A stretch of DNA of 64,000 nucleotides from Sediminibacterium sp. Gen4 (GTDB lineage Bacteria; Bacteroidota; Bacteroidia; Chitinophagales; Chitinophagaceae). Made by a program: the position numbers and the translations under genes. Positions 1-8,969 of the stretch are shown in pieces. Position 1 is the stretch's first letter, and every line of letters starts with the position of its first letter. A model generated the notes under the pieces. It saw nothing but the letters and a program-made list of their open reading frames with translations, was not told the DNA's origin and made no database searches. The stretch lies in contig JACBFI010000004.1 of assembly GCA_013391385.1 (NCBI GenBank), positions 62,001-126,000 on the forward strand, written 5' to 3'.

Positions 1-94
1 TGGCAGTAAAGATGGTTTTTTCTTTGGGCGTGGCTCCGATTATGACACCTCCGCTCACGATAAGACAAGCCTGTAAAAACATATGGTTTGACAT
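1..94 (-). CDS. N-terminal fragment of an unrecognised protein (cut by window edge)
   Basis: An open frame on the minus strand starts with ATG at 94 (a second ATG lies at 82) and runs off the left edge with no stop. The 31 visible residues include a hydrophobic stretch with SGGVIIGA followed by PKEKT, which could be a membrane segment or a nucleotide-binding loop. I do not recognise the family. It is divergent from ispH. The call rests only on the open frame and plausible composition. Confidence 0.35.
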   Translation of the reverse strand, partial: MSNHMFLQACLIVSGGVIIGATPKEKTIFTA

Positions 95-141
95 GCGCAA
101 CAGTTAGTTTGGTGATTGGAAGATAGGGAGAATTTGTTTAA

Positions 142-211
142 AGTCAATAGTCGATAGCAAATAGTCCATAGAAGATTACCATTAACTATGGACTATCAGC
201 CATTTGCTATC
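142..211. repeat. Heptamer-period inverted repeat upstream of ispH
   Basis: The left arm (142-171) reads as consecutive 7-base units: agtcaat, agtcgat, agcaaat, agtccat, ag. The right arm (186-211) is its inverted counterpart. Read on the minus strand the right arm is the left-arm segment 153-171 with exactly one extra 7-base unit (ggctgat) inserted. A 14-base spacer separates the arms, so the RNA or DNA could form an imperfect hairpin just upstream of the ispH promoter box. Member of the heptamer-repeat class seen at several other sites in this window. Confidence 0.8.
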
Positions 212-213
212 CC

Positions 214-221
214 TATCTTTG
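214..221 (+). promoter_or_regulatory. Bacteroidota -7 box (TATCTTTG) of ispH
   Basis: TATCTTTG matches the Bacteroidota -7 consensus TAnnTTTG and ends 4 bases before the ispH ATG at 226. Transcription would start almost on the start codon, so the mRNA would be leaderless or nearly so. No clear -33 TTG at the right spacing was seen. Confidence 0.5.
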
Positions 222-225
222 CTAC

Positions 226-1449
226 ATGAAGCAGTTCAATGTACCCGGAGAATACCGGAGCCCTTTGATTGGGAACATTAAGCAGAGAAGAAAAGAGCAG
301 GATAAATTAAAAAAAGATTTCTCCCCTACATTATTAGATCTTGGGGACTTGCAAATTTATTTAGCACGTCATTTTGGGTTTTGTTATGGTGTTGAAAATG
401 CCATTGAAATTGCTTTTAGAACCATTGACGAAAATCCGGGTAAGAGAATTTTTTTATTGAGTGAGATGATTCACAATCCACAAGTAAATGCGGATCTTCT
501 ATCAAAAGGTGTTCAATTTTTGCAAGACACCAAAGGAAAACAGTTGATTGCTTTTGATACGCTTACCAAGGATGATGTGGTCATCATTCCTGCATTTGGA
601 ACTACGCTGGAAATAGAAGCCATTTTGGAAGCAAAGGGAATACCCACTGAAAAATACAATACCACCTGTCCATTCGTTGAAAAAGTATGGAACCGAAGTG
701 AGCAAATTGCCAAGAAAGGGTACAGTATTGTAGTGCATGGTAAACCTCAACATGAAGAAACCAGAGCCACATTTTCACATGCTTCTTATCATACCCCCAC
801 AGTAGTAGTCAATGATATGGCTGAAACCATTGAATTAGCGAAATATATTACAGGCGAAAAACCTGCTCCTGACTTTTACCACGAATTTAAAGGTCGCTAT
901 TCAGAGGGATTTGATATTACAAAAGATCTACAAAAAATAGGAGTCGTTAATCAAACCACACAACTCGCAACTGATACTCAGGCTATTTCCGACTACTTAA
1001 AAAGTGTTTTCATTCGTCATTACCAATTAACAGCCGGTAATATAGCAGATCGTTTTGCAGATACCAGAGACACACTCTGTTATGCCACCAACGATAATCA
1101 AACCGCAGTAACGGGTATGCTTGCAGATACTGAGGCTGATATTGCCATTGTGATTGGAGGATATAATAGTAGTAATTCCTCACACTTAGTAGAACTGTGT
1201 GAAGAAAAGTTGACGACATATTTTATTGATGCCGCTGATAAATTGGTAGATCAACAAGAAATTCATCACCGCAATTGGAGAACAAAAGAACTAATATCCA
1301 TACATAATTATCTGCCTAAAAAGACACCACTTCGTGTTTTGATGACAAGTGGAGCCAGTTGTCCGGATGCCGTTGTTGAAGCCGTTATTCGAAAACTAGC
1401 TGGGTTTTATCAAGTTGAAGAACAACTAGAAAAATATATAGATGCATGA
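226..1449 (+). CDS. ispH: 4-hydroxy-3-methylbut-2-enyl diphosphate reductase (IspH/LytB)
   Basis: Catalyses the last step of the non-mevalonate isoprenoid pathway, reducing HMBPP to IPP and DMAPP with a [4Fe-4S] cluster in the cytoplasm. The 407-residue protein is longer than the E. coli type and resembles the long form of cyanobacteria, plastids and Bacteroidota, with an N-terminal extension of about 40 residues. Cluster cysteines are visible at C53 (GFCYGV), C148 (NTTCPF) and C285 (TLCYATND); a further Cys lies in SGASCPDA near residue 379. A substrate-site His is in HGKPQHEE around residue 171. The last codons overlap the start of the SMR exporter gene (ATGA), indicating co-translation. 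Confidence 0.95.
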   Translation: MKQFNVPGEYRSPLIGNIKQRRKEQDKLKKDFSPTLLDLGDLQIYLARHFGFCYGVENAIEIAFRTIDENPGKRIFLLSEMIHNPQVNADLLSKGVQFLQDTKGKQLIAFDTLTKDDVVIIPAFGTTLEIEAILEAKGIPTEKYNTTCPFVEKVWNRSEQIAKKGYSIVVHGKPQHEETRATFSHASYHTPTVVVNDMAETIELAKYITGEKPAPDFYHEFKGRYSEGFDITKDLQKIGVVNQTTQLATDTQAISDYLKSVFIRHYQLTAGNIADRFADTRDTLCYATNDNQTAVTGMLADTEADIAIVIGGYNSSNSSHLVELCEEKLTTYFIDAADKLVDQQEIHHRNWRTKELISIHNYLPKKTPLRVLMTSGASCPDAVVEAVIRKLAGFYQVEEQLEKYIDA

Positions 1450-1772
1450 GTTGGATCATCCTCATCATAGCAGGTTTATTTGAAGTGGGTTTTGCCGCTT
1501 GTTTGGGTAAAGCCAGACTCACTAGTGGAATGACTGCGATTGGCTGGTATGGAGGCTTTTTACTTTGTTTAACCATCAGCATGTTATTACTCATAAAAGC
1601 CACACAAGAGTTACCCATAGGCACGGCTTATGCGGTATGGACAGGGATCGGAGCGGTTGGAACTGTTATCATGGGTATTCTTTTCTTTAAAGAACCTGCA
1701 GATTTTTGGAGACTTTTTTTCATCACTACATTGATTGCTTCTATTGTTGGATTAAAGGTTGTTAGCCATTAA
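1446..1772 (+). CDS. SMR family exporter, SugE/Gdx (guanidinium) type
   Basis: A 108-residue inner-membrane protein with four predicted transmembrane helices, the usual length of small multidrug resistance proteins, which work as dual-topology dimers exchanging substrate for protons. The essential membrane Glu is E13 (GLFEVGFA). The PIGTAYAVWTGIGAVGT segment is typical of the SugE/Gdx branch, whose characterised members export guanidinium rather than broad quaternary ammonium drugs; substrate here is inferred. The start codon overlaps the ispH stop, so both are probably made from one transcript. Confidence 0.88.
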   Translation: MSWIILIIAGLFEVGFAACLGKARLTSGMTAIGWYGGFLLCLTISMLLLIKATQELPIGTAYAVWTGIGAVGTVIMGILFFKEPADFWRLFFITTLIASIVGLKVVSH

Positions 1773-1868
1773 TCCGTTACACATTTTTAGTGATTTCAAT
1801 ATCCTCCATTGCTCAAAGAAGTATTCATTCACTTCAGAAGCGTATATTTATAGTAACTTATAAAGTAC

Positions 1869-2495
1869 GTGAAAGAAAAAAAATCTGCTAGCGGTATCTA
1901 TATTTTTGGCAGTCTTATTAGCATTATAGCTGTAGGCTTACAGCTATGGGTAACCCTGAACAACAGAGAAGTTTCTATTCTACATACCATCATTCGTTTC
2001 TTTAGCTATTTTACCATACTCACCAACAGTCTTGTAGCGATTTATTTCACTTGCTTATGGCTTTTTCCTGCAACAAAGTTGGGGCTCTTCTTTAATAAAT
2101 TCAGTACCACTACAGCGATTACGGTGTATATTCTTGTGGTGGGCATCATCTATAATTTGCTATTAAGAAATATCTGGACAGTTACCGGATGGGGCAAGGT
2201 AGCAGATGAACTACTACACAGTTTCATTCCTGTATATTTTCTTGTTTATTGGTTATTTTTTACAGACAGAAAAAAACTAGAATGGAACGATGCTTTGCCT
2301 TGGTTATATTACCCACTCGCCTACCTTATTTACACATTAATCAGAGGCTCTATTACACATACCTATCCATATCCTTTTATCAATGTAATTAAGTTAGGTT
2401 ATCAGCAAACTTTGATTAATTGTCTTGGTGTAGGTGTGGTATTTTATGGACTGTTTCTGCTCATGATCGCTATCAGTAAAAAGAACAACGCCTAA
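1869..2495 (+). CDS. Pr6Pr family integral membrane protein
   Basis: A 208-residue protein with about six hydrophobic segments. It contains the FSYFTILTNSLVA stretch, conserved aromatic/Trp pairs and the loop of the Pr6Pr family (related to the FAR-17a/AIG1 fold). The start is GTG at 1869, followed by a Lys-rich N terminus. No function is established for the bacterial family. It stands alone between the SMR gene and another small membrane gene on the same strand. Confidence 0.7.
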   Translation: MKEKKSASGIYIFGSLISIIAVGLQLWVTLNNREVSILHTIIRFFSYFTILTNSLVAIYFTCLWLFPATKLGLFFNKFSTTTAITVYILVVGIIYNLLLRNIWTVTGWGKVADELLHSFIPVYFLVYWLFFTDRKKLEWNDALPWLYYPLAYLIYTLIRGSITHTYPYPFINVIKLGYQQTLINCLGVGVVFYGLFLLMIAISKKNNA

Positions 2496-2547
2496 TTAAC
2501 TACTGTTCTCCTAAACTAGTTTCCAGGATAATTGTTACAAATCCTAT

Positions 2548-2919
2548 ATGCGTTTTGTATATCTGGCAAATATCATTGTAGCGGGATGGATTGGCATATC
2601 AGCCCTTTTCTTTCCATCATATGCGGCTAGAACTGTATTTTCAAATGCCTATTCAGTTACTCCAGTGATACAGCTAACCGGAGCACTTTGGTTATCAATT
2701 GCAGTACTATCTGTATTCGGCTTCTTATATCCAATTCAATTTTCAGCAGTTTTATTATTACAACTGATCTATAAATCCTGTTGGTTGCTGTTTGTGTGCT
2801 TACCTGCCATTCAAAATAATAAGCCATACCCTGGAGGTATGGCTGTATTTTTTATTGTATGGGTTTTGATGCTTCCTTTTGTTATCCCGTGGAAATATCT
2901 ATTGAGTCAACACTATTAA
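2548..2919 (+). CDS. Hypothetical four-helix membrane protein
   Basis: A 123-residue, strongly hydrophobic protein with four predicted transmembrane helices (about residues 5-22, 40-62, 65-85 and 98-118). The helix layout is reminiscent of DoxX/DUF4345-like small membrane proteins, but I see no diagnostic motif and do not assign a family. It converges on the metal-efflux adaptor gene: its TAA (2917-2919) overlaps that gene's stop on the other strand. Confidence 0.65.
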   Translation: MRFVYLANIIVAGWIGISALFFPSYAARTVFSNAYSVTPVIQLTGALWLSIAVLSVFGFLYPIQFSAVLLLQLIYKSCWLLFVCLPAIQNNKPYPGGMAVFFIVWVLMLPFVIPWKYLLSQHY

Positions 2920-4055
2920 TCATCTTCCATTTTATTTTTCAACTTACCCAACAAACTGTAGGCGTTTTTGAGTACTACTTTTTGTTGTCTCCAATCGGTA
3001 TTTTCTTTTGCCTTTAACTCAATCATTTGCCGATCAGAAATGCCGATCTCTACTTCCACCATTTCAAATCGGGTAGAATCTTTTGCAATAAAAATGTAAG
3101 GCTTACTCTGATAACGAACGACCGCTGATTCCGGAACAGCGATGGCTTTCTTATTATCCAATTCAAAGCTACCATTCAGGAACATGCCCGGCAATAATTC
3201 ATGATTGGCATTTTCAAAATGACAATGCACCAATCCGCCTCTGTTCTCATCCACATTTCTGGTTACCAGAATAACATCTACTTCATATTTTTTTCCCGGC
3301 TTATCAGCAAGTGTAACACTTGCACGCATTCCTTTTTTGATCTGCATAATATCTTTTTCAAAAACCGTAAGTGCTGCATGAATATCATCAGGATCTACTA
3401 ACTCAAATAATACATCGGCTGGATTCACATACTTACCAATATTAACATTGACTTTGGCAACATATCCATTGATTGGAGATCTTAAACTAATAGTACGTGT
3501 AATAGTATTAACTGATAATTTTTCCGGATCAATACCTACGATTCTTAGCTTCTCTTCTAAAGATCGTATCAATACTTGTTGTATTTTAAACTCAGATGAT
3601 GCTTGTTGATAGGTTTTCTTACTCGCGGCATCTTGTTCACTCAGCTCTTTTTGACGACTAAGATCAGTACTGAGAAACTCCATTTTAGCTTTTGCCATCA
3701 AATAATCCTGTTGTAGCTGTACATAGCTCTGATCTTCCAGTATGGCTATGACTTCCCCTTTTTTTACCCCCATTCCCGGAAGTAGATGAGAACTTTTTAA
3801 GTAGCCCCCTAAAGGAAAACTCACTGACACCATACCCTGTGGTGGTACATCAACAACACCATTCACTTTGATAGTACTGTGCATATTCATTTCAGCAGGA
3901 TAGCCGATAGTAATGTCAGCATTTTTTAGTTGCTCTGCATTGAGTTCAACCATAGTCTCATGCTCCTCTTCTTTTACAACCTCAGTTGCAGCTTCTTCTT
4001 TTGTTCCGCATGATAGTAATACCACCATTACGATACTTAGCATATATTTTTTCAT
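2916..4055 (-). CDS. RND efflux periplasmic adaptor subunit (CusB/CzcB type lipoprotein)
   Basis: Membrane-fusion protein linking the inner-membrane RND pump to the outer-membrane channel of a heavy-metal efflux complex. The 379-residue protein starts with a lipoprotein signal (lipobox LLSC, Cys about residue 16). It then has a barrel-sandwich/lipoyl-like half, a coiled coil (about 105-170) with alternating Gln/Glu/Lys, the second half-motif SPINGYVAKVNVNIGKYV, and a beta-barrel domain. ATG at 4055 is preferred over an in-frame TTG at 4070, because the ATG gives a clean signal and begins 11 bases after the pump stop codon. No His- or Met-rich metal-binding tail is evident. Confidence 0.88.
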   Translation of the reverse strand: MKKYMLSIVMVVLLSCGTKEEAATEVVKEEEHETMVELNAEQLKNADITIGYPAEMNMHSTIKVNGVVDVPPQGMVSVSFPLGGYLKSSHLLPGMGVKKGEVIAILEDQSYVQLQQDYLMAKAKMEFLSTDLSRQKELSEQDAASKKTYQQASSEFKIQQVLIRSLEEKLRIVGIDPEKLSVNTITRTISLRSPINGYVAKVNVNIGKYVNPADVLFELVDPDDIHAALTVFEKDIMQIKKGMRASVTLADKPGKKYEVDVILVTRNVDENRGGLVHCHFENANHELLPGMFLNGSFELDNKKAIAVPESAVVRYQSKPYIFIAKDSTRFEMVEVEIGISDRQMIELKAKENTDWRQQKVVLKNAYSLLGKLKNKMEDD

Positions 4056-4066
4056 ATAACAGCTTA

Positions 4067-7000
4067 TCAATTCTTTTGTAATAAATAATCCAGCTGAATT
4101 TCATTCAACTGATGATCTCTTTGTACATCGGCATACTGCATTTGAATACCCAAAGCCTGATTCACCAATGTAGCCCACTCAATATAACTGATCTGCCCGT
4201 TTTTATAGTTCAGATTGGCAGTTTGTATAATGATATTGGATTGCGGCAAGGCACTGTTTTTAAAATAAGTCAAAGACGAATTGAACTTATCCCTGTGCTG
4301 TAATGCCTGTTGTAATTGAGTCTTTAAACGTAATGCAGCAATATCGGTATTTGCTCGATTCACCTGTTCCTGAACATTCGCTGCTTCTACCTTTGCTTTT
4401 TGTGCTTTATTGAAAAATGGAATAGACATCCCTAAAGTCACTGAAGAAAAACGATCTCCGGCAGTAAAGAAGCGTTCTGATCTGTTTTTATATTCCATCC
4501 ATCCCATTAATGACTGGTTATTATACCCAATCAGCCATTCGGGTCTTAGTTTTGCTTTCGCCAGTTGGGTTTCAGCTGCTGCCTGTTGCTCCTGTGCTTT
4601 GTAATACTGAAGTTCAGGATGTTGTTGTAATAAAGCAGTATCATACAATTGCTGAACAGTTACCAGTTCATCAGCCGGAACAATGGTGATGGCATCTTGT
4701 AACAACAACGCAAGTTCTAATTGAATAGCTTTACGATCAGATACATTCATCTGCATCATTTGCCGATTTTGCATAACCTGATTATCTAATGTTGTTTTCT
4801 CTAATAAATTGGATTCCCCTTTTTCAAAACGAAGCTGGGCTACTCTTTGAAAACTTCCATAAACACTATCGGCACGTTCTAGTACTTTTTTCCTTGCCAT
4901 CAAGTATTGTAATTCCAGGTATAGTTGACGGACTATTTTTTCCAATACCTGTTGTTGTATGACCGTATTCGCTTCAGCAGCGTTCAAATAACTATTCAAT
5001 ACCAACTCTTGCTTTCGATATACTATGCCTGCTGAGAAGGGTTGTAAAATCGATACACGTGAATCAAAATTGAAACTGTTATAATTACCTAGTTCTGTGA
5101 CCAACTGTGTTTTCGGAATATCCCTGGCTGTTCCTTTTAGTGCTGTATAGTATTTTTCTTGAAGTTGCCCCACTTTTAAGATGGGCGATTTTTCTTTGAC
5201 CAACTCCAACAGTTTTTCCAGTTTCATCGTCTGTGGTTGTTGCGCCTGCAAAGACCATGTCGACAACATCATTACAATAACAAGTAAAGGTTTCATGGGT
5301 ATTTGAATCTTTTTCTTTTCAAATAAAAGATACAAGGAAGGCAATACAAAGAGTGTAAGAAGTGTAGCTGATAATAACCCACCAATTACAACTGTTGCTA
5401 ATGGTCGCTGTACTTCCGCTCCAGCACCGTTACTCAATGCCATTGGTAAAAATCCAAGTGATGCAACAGCTGCTGTCATAAGAACAGGTCTTAATCTCGT
5501 TTCTGTTGCTTGAGCTATCACTTCCGGTATGGATGAAGAATTATTTTCTGCTTTTAACCGATTCATTTCTGTGATCAATACAATACCATTCAATACTGCA
5601 ACCCCAAACAATGCGATGAATCCGATTCCTGCGGAAATACTGAAAGGCATATCACGAATCCATAATGCAAATACTCCTCCAATAGCCGATAATGGAATGG
5701 CCGAAAAGATCAATAAACAGTATTTGAATTTTCTGAATGCAAAAAACAGCATCACAAAAATGAGTAACAAAGCGGCAGGTACTGCAATAGCCAATCGCTT
5801 GGTTGCTTGTTGCAGATTTTCAAACTGCCCTCCATAAGTAGCATAATAGCCTGCAGGTAGTTGAACTTGCTTTTTCACTTTGTTTTGCAACTCCTCCACA
5901 ATCGACTGTACATCTCTACCCCTAACATTAAACCCGATGGTGATCCGTCTTTGTGCATCTTCTCGTTGTATCTGATAAGGACCTTCCTGAATAGCTACAT
6001 GGGCCAGCACATTAAGAGGCACTTGTTGTCCGGATGGAAGCTCTACCAGCAGATCCCCAATCTCATCTACATTGTTGCGCTGCGACTCATTCAAGCGAAT
6101 CACCAAATCAAATCGCCTATCATTTTCGAAAATTTGTCCGGCAACACTTCCGGCATAAGCTGCTTGCACAGACCTATTCACTTCCGCAATCGTTGCACCG
6201 TATCGAGCAATGGCTTCTCTGTTATATGATATCACAAGTTGAGGAATACCGGTTACTGTTTCAACAAAAAGATCTTTGGCGCCTTCTACTGTTCCAATCA
6301 CTTCTCCTACCGCTGCTGCATATCTTGCCAAACTATCCAGATCATCCCCAAAGATTTTACAAACCACATCCTGTCTTGCTCCGGTCATTAACTCATTGAA
6401 ACGCATTTGCACCGGATACTGGAATCCGGTAGTTACACCCGGAACCGACGATACCCTTTCTCCCATTTTCTCCGCCAGTTCATCAAAAGTTTTGGCACTC
6501 GTCCATTCTTTTTTATCCTTTAATACAATGATCATATCAGCAGATTCGATGGGCATGGGATCTGAAGGAATTTCTCCTGTTCCGACTTTTGTAACGATCT
6601 TTTCTACTTCAGGAAATTCTTTTAATAAAATCTTTACTGCTTTCTGACTCTCTTGTAAAGTGGTCGTAAGTGAAGACCCTGTAAGTACCCTTGTTTCAAC
6701 GGCAAAATCACCTTCTTCTAACTTGGGTATGAACTCACCACCTAATGAGGATAGCACTACAACAGCTGCTGCAAACAATACTACTGACGAACCAATAATA
6801 ATACCCGGCGCTTTCATGGACTTATGCAATAGCGGTTTATACCATTGTTGTAGTCTTTGCATCATCTTATCAGAAATATTCTCTTTGTGACCTTGCTTTC
6901 TACTTAAAAAGAAAGCACTCATCATAGGTACATAGGTAAGCGATAAAATGAATGCCCCCAGTATAGCAAATGAAACCGTTTGTGCCATTGGCTTGAACAT

Positions 7001-8422
7001 CTTTCCTTCAATTCCCTGTAGAGAAAGAATGGGGAGATAGACAATCAGGATAATGATTTGTCCGAATACAGCTGCATTCATCATTTTACCACTGGATTCT
7101 TCCACACTTCTATCCATCTGCTCTCGACTCAACTTGGTTCCCATCGTCACTCCATTCAATTTCGACATTTTATGCATGACGGCTTCAACAATAATCACAG
7201 CGCCATCCACAAGAAGCCCAAAATCAAGCGCTCCCAAGCTCATAAGATTACCACTAACTCCAAATGCATTCATCATAATGATGGCGAACAACATCGAAAG
7301 AGGAATAACTGTTGCTACAATAAAGCCTGCTCTAAAATTTCCCAGAAACAACACCAATACAAACACAACGATCAATGCACCTTCCAGTAAATTGGTTTCA
7401 ACAGTTCCAATGGCATTATTCACCATTTTAGTTCGATCGAGAAAAGGATCAATCATCACACCCTCTGGAAGTGACGCTTCTATTTGCTTGATCTTTTCTT
7501 TGATATTTCTGATGACTTTATTACTATTTTCTCCTTTCAGCATCATTACCACCGCACCGGCAACTTCCCCATCCGTATTGTAAGCCAATGCACCATAACG
7601 TGTTGCCGCGCCAAATTTCACCTCGGCTACATCTCTTACCAATACCGGAATACCATTGGATCGTTTGATAACAATCTGTTGAATATCCTCTATTGATTTA
7701 GCCAGCCCGTCCGTACGAATAAATAAAACAGTAGGCCCCTTCTCAATATAAGCCCCCCCGGTATTTTGATTGTTATTTTGTAATGCATCATATACATCGC
7801 TAATGGACACGCCTAAACTCCTTAGCTTATCGGTTCGAACAGAAACTTCGTATTGTTTTAATTGTCCACCAAAACTGCTCACATCAGCAATACCTTCTGT
7901 TGCTAATAGTTGTTTCCTTATGATCCAATCTTGAATGGTCCTTAATTCTGTTTGAGAGAATTTTTGTTCATAACCTGGTTTGGGTCTAACTACATATTGA
8001 AATATTTCTCCCAAGCCTGTACTAACTGGACCCAGCTCGGGTACTCCCATTCCTTCTGGAATTTGTTGACGCACCTGAGCCAATCGTTCACTAATTTGGG
8101 TTCGTGCCCAATACACATCTGTTTGTTCATTGAATACAATGGTTACCAAGCTCAACCCAAATCTGGAAAAACTTCTTTGTTCTACAATGCCCGGCACATT
8201 GCGTGTTGCCTGCTCTATGGGCACTGTGATGAATCGTTCTACATCCGGTGCTCCTAAACTCGGAGCGGTAGTAATAACCAACACCTGATTATTGGTAATA
8301 TCAGGAACCGCATCAATAGGCAGTTTGGTAGTCTCAATAACACCCACAATCATGAGTGCCAGCACCATCAAACCTACTATCAGCTTATTCCTGACTGAGA
8401 AATGAATAATGGCATTTAACAT
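4067..8422 (-). CDS. CusA/CzcA family heavy-metal RND pump fused to a TolC-like outer-membrane factor
   Basis: One 1451-residue frame. Residues 1-1042 form a complete HME-type RND proton/metal antiporter: twelve helices, two periplasmic porter domains, and in the fourth helix the signature DFGLLVDGAVIIVE with the proton-relay acids of CzcA-type (divalent cation) pumps. From Met1043 a signal-peptide-like sequence ending SLQAQ is followed by about 390 residues with the helical repeats of TolC/CzcC outer-membrane factors. Such long fusions are common in Bacteroidota. The adaptor follows 11 bases downstream. The RND C terminus is cytoplasmic, so the internal signal could carry the channel part across the membrane and be cut by signal peptidase (inference). 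The closest distinction, CusA (Cu/Ag), has a different helix-4 motif. Confidence 0.92.
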   Translation of the reverse strand: MLNAIIHFSVRNKLIVGLMVLALMIVGVIETTKLPIDAVPDITNNQVLVITTAPSLGAPDVERFITVPIEQATRNVPGIVEQRSFSRFGLSLVTIVFNEQTDVYWARTQISERLAQVRQQIPEGMGVPELGPVSTGLGEIFQYVVRPKPGYEQKFSQTELRTIQDWIIRKQLLATEGIADVSSFGGQLKQYEVSVRTDKLRSLGVSISDVYDALQNNNQNTGGAYIEKGPTVLFIRTDGLAKSIEDIQQIVIKRSNGIPVLVRDVAEVKFGAATRYGALAYNTDGEVAGAVVMMLKGENSNKVIRNIKEKIKQIEASLPEGVMIDPFLDRTKMVNNAIGTVETNLLEGALIVVFVLVLFLGNFRAGFIVATVIPLSMLFAIIMMNAFGVSGNLMSLGALDFGLLVDGAVIIVEAVMHKMSKLNGVTMGTKLSREQMDRSVEESSGKMMNAAVFGQIIILIVYLPILSLQGIEGKMFKPMAQTVSFAILGAFILSLTYVPMMSAFFLSRKQGHKENISDKMMQRLQQWYKPLLHKSMKAPGIIIGSSVVLFAAAVVVLSSLGGEFIPKLEEGDFAVETRVLTGSSLTTTLQESQKAVKILLKEFPEVEKIVTKVGTGEIPSDPMPIESADMIIVLKDKKEWTSAKTFDELAEKMGERVSSVPGVTTGFQYPVQMRFNELMTGARQDVVCKIFGDDLDSLARYAAAVGEVIGTVEGAKDLFVETVTGIPQLVISYNREAIARYGATIAEVNRSVQAAYAGSVAGQIFENDRRFDLVIRLNESQRNNVDEIGDLLVELPSGQQVPLNVLAHVAIQEGPYQIQREDAQRRITIGFNVRGRDVQSIVEELQNKVKKQVQLPAGYYATYGGQFENLQQATKRLAIAVPAALLLIFVMLFFAFRKFKYCLLIFSAIPLSAIGGVFALWIRDMPFSISAGIGFIALFGVAVLNGIVLITEMNRLKAENNSSSIPEVIAQATETRLRPVLMTAAVASLGFLPMALSNGAGAEVQRPLATVVIGGLLSATLLTLFVLPSLYLLFEKKKIQIPMKPLLVIVMMLSTWSLQAQQPQTMKLEKLLELVKEKSPILKVGQLQEKYYTALKGTARDIPKTQLVTELGNYNSFNFDSRVSILQPFSAGIVYRKQELVLNSYLNAAEANTVIQQQVLEKIVRQLYLELQYLMARKKVLERADSVYGSFQRVAQLRFEKGESNLLEKTTLDNQVMQNRQMMQMNVSDRKAIQLELALLLQDAITIVPADELVTVQQLYDTALLQQHPELQYYKAQEQQAAAETQLAKAKLRPEWLIGYNNQSLMGWMEYKNRSERFFTAGDRFSSVTLGMSIPFFNKAQKAKVEAANVQEQVNRANTDIAALRLKTQLQQALQHRDKFNSSLTYFKNSALPQSNIIIQTANLNYKNGQISYIEWATLVNQALGIQMQYADVQRDHQLNEIQLDYLLQKN

Positions 8423-8538
8423 GCGCTTGATTTTAACTTCTGATCAATTAAGATACACTTATATCTATGAGATCCATTTTGCTATCGGTAAACGGCAAAT
8501 GGTATCCCCTGTTCTGTGAATACTACATCTTCTGGTAA

Positions 8539-8952
8539 TTAGCAGGTACGTGGAGGCTGAAAAATATCTTCCGGAGAGATAAAAAATCGGGATGGATCAT
8601 TCAATAAAGTAAACTCTTGTTCCACTTCATTGAAATCGACATGAATAATCTGTAATTTTTGAGGAGGCAAACTATTGGAAGCAATTACGCAGCAATCGTC
8701 CATTGTCTTAAATGGTAATGCTTCATCTCTGAGGTTATCGGTATCATCATTATCATTACCTAAGTAATGCATTTGTAGAAAAGTAAAGAGCGTTACAGAA
8801 GCATTACCTGCTTTATGCTCATAATAATGCTGAACCAAAACCGGTAACTTTAAAAGTTGACTGGCTTCTGTTGCTCCTAACAAATAGATGGCAGTAAATA
8901 ATATGGCTACCGTTTTACGCACCGAATAAAGGTACATAAATCCGATAGCCAT
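8539..8952 (-). CDS. Conserved hypothetical protein of metal-efflux loci
   Basis: A 137-residue protein with an N-terminal hydrophobic segment (residues 10-28, signal peptide or anchor). The conserved-looking stretch QLLKLPVLVQHYYEHK is followed by LFTFLQMHYLGND and an acidic run. Proteins of this pattern are commonly encoded beside CusA/CzcA pumps in Bacteroidota; their role is unknown. A CC pair lies near residue 87. It is on the same strand as the pump, 116 bases upstream, and 17 bases downstream of the barrel gene, so probably part of the same island. ATG at 8952; a second ATG at 8937 is possible. Confidence 0.7.
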   Translation of the reverse strand: MAIGFMYLYSVRKTVAILFTAIYLLGATEASQLLKLPVLVQHYYEHKAGNASVTLFTFLQMHYLGNDNDDTDNLRDEALPFKTMDDCCVIASNSLPPQKLQIIHVDFNEVEQEFTLLNDPSRFFISPEDIFQPPRTC

Positions 8953-8969
8953 TGTATCGATTTTTCAGA

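Noticed and set aside
7053-7583. Long open frames opposite the RND pump gene (also 5529-5837, 5861-6647)
   Set aside because: They lie wholly antisense to a well-conserved coding region, have skewed composition with no recognisable domain, and follow from codon bias of the real gene.
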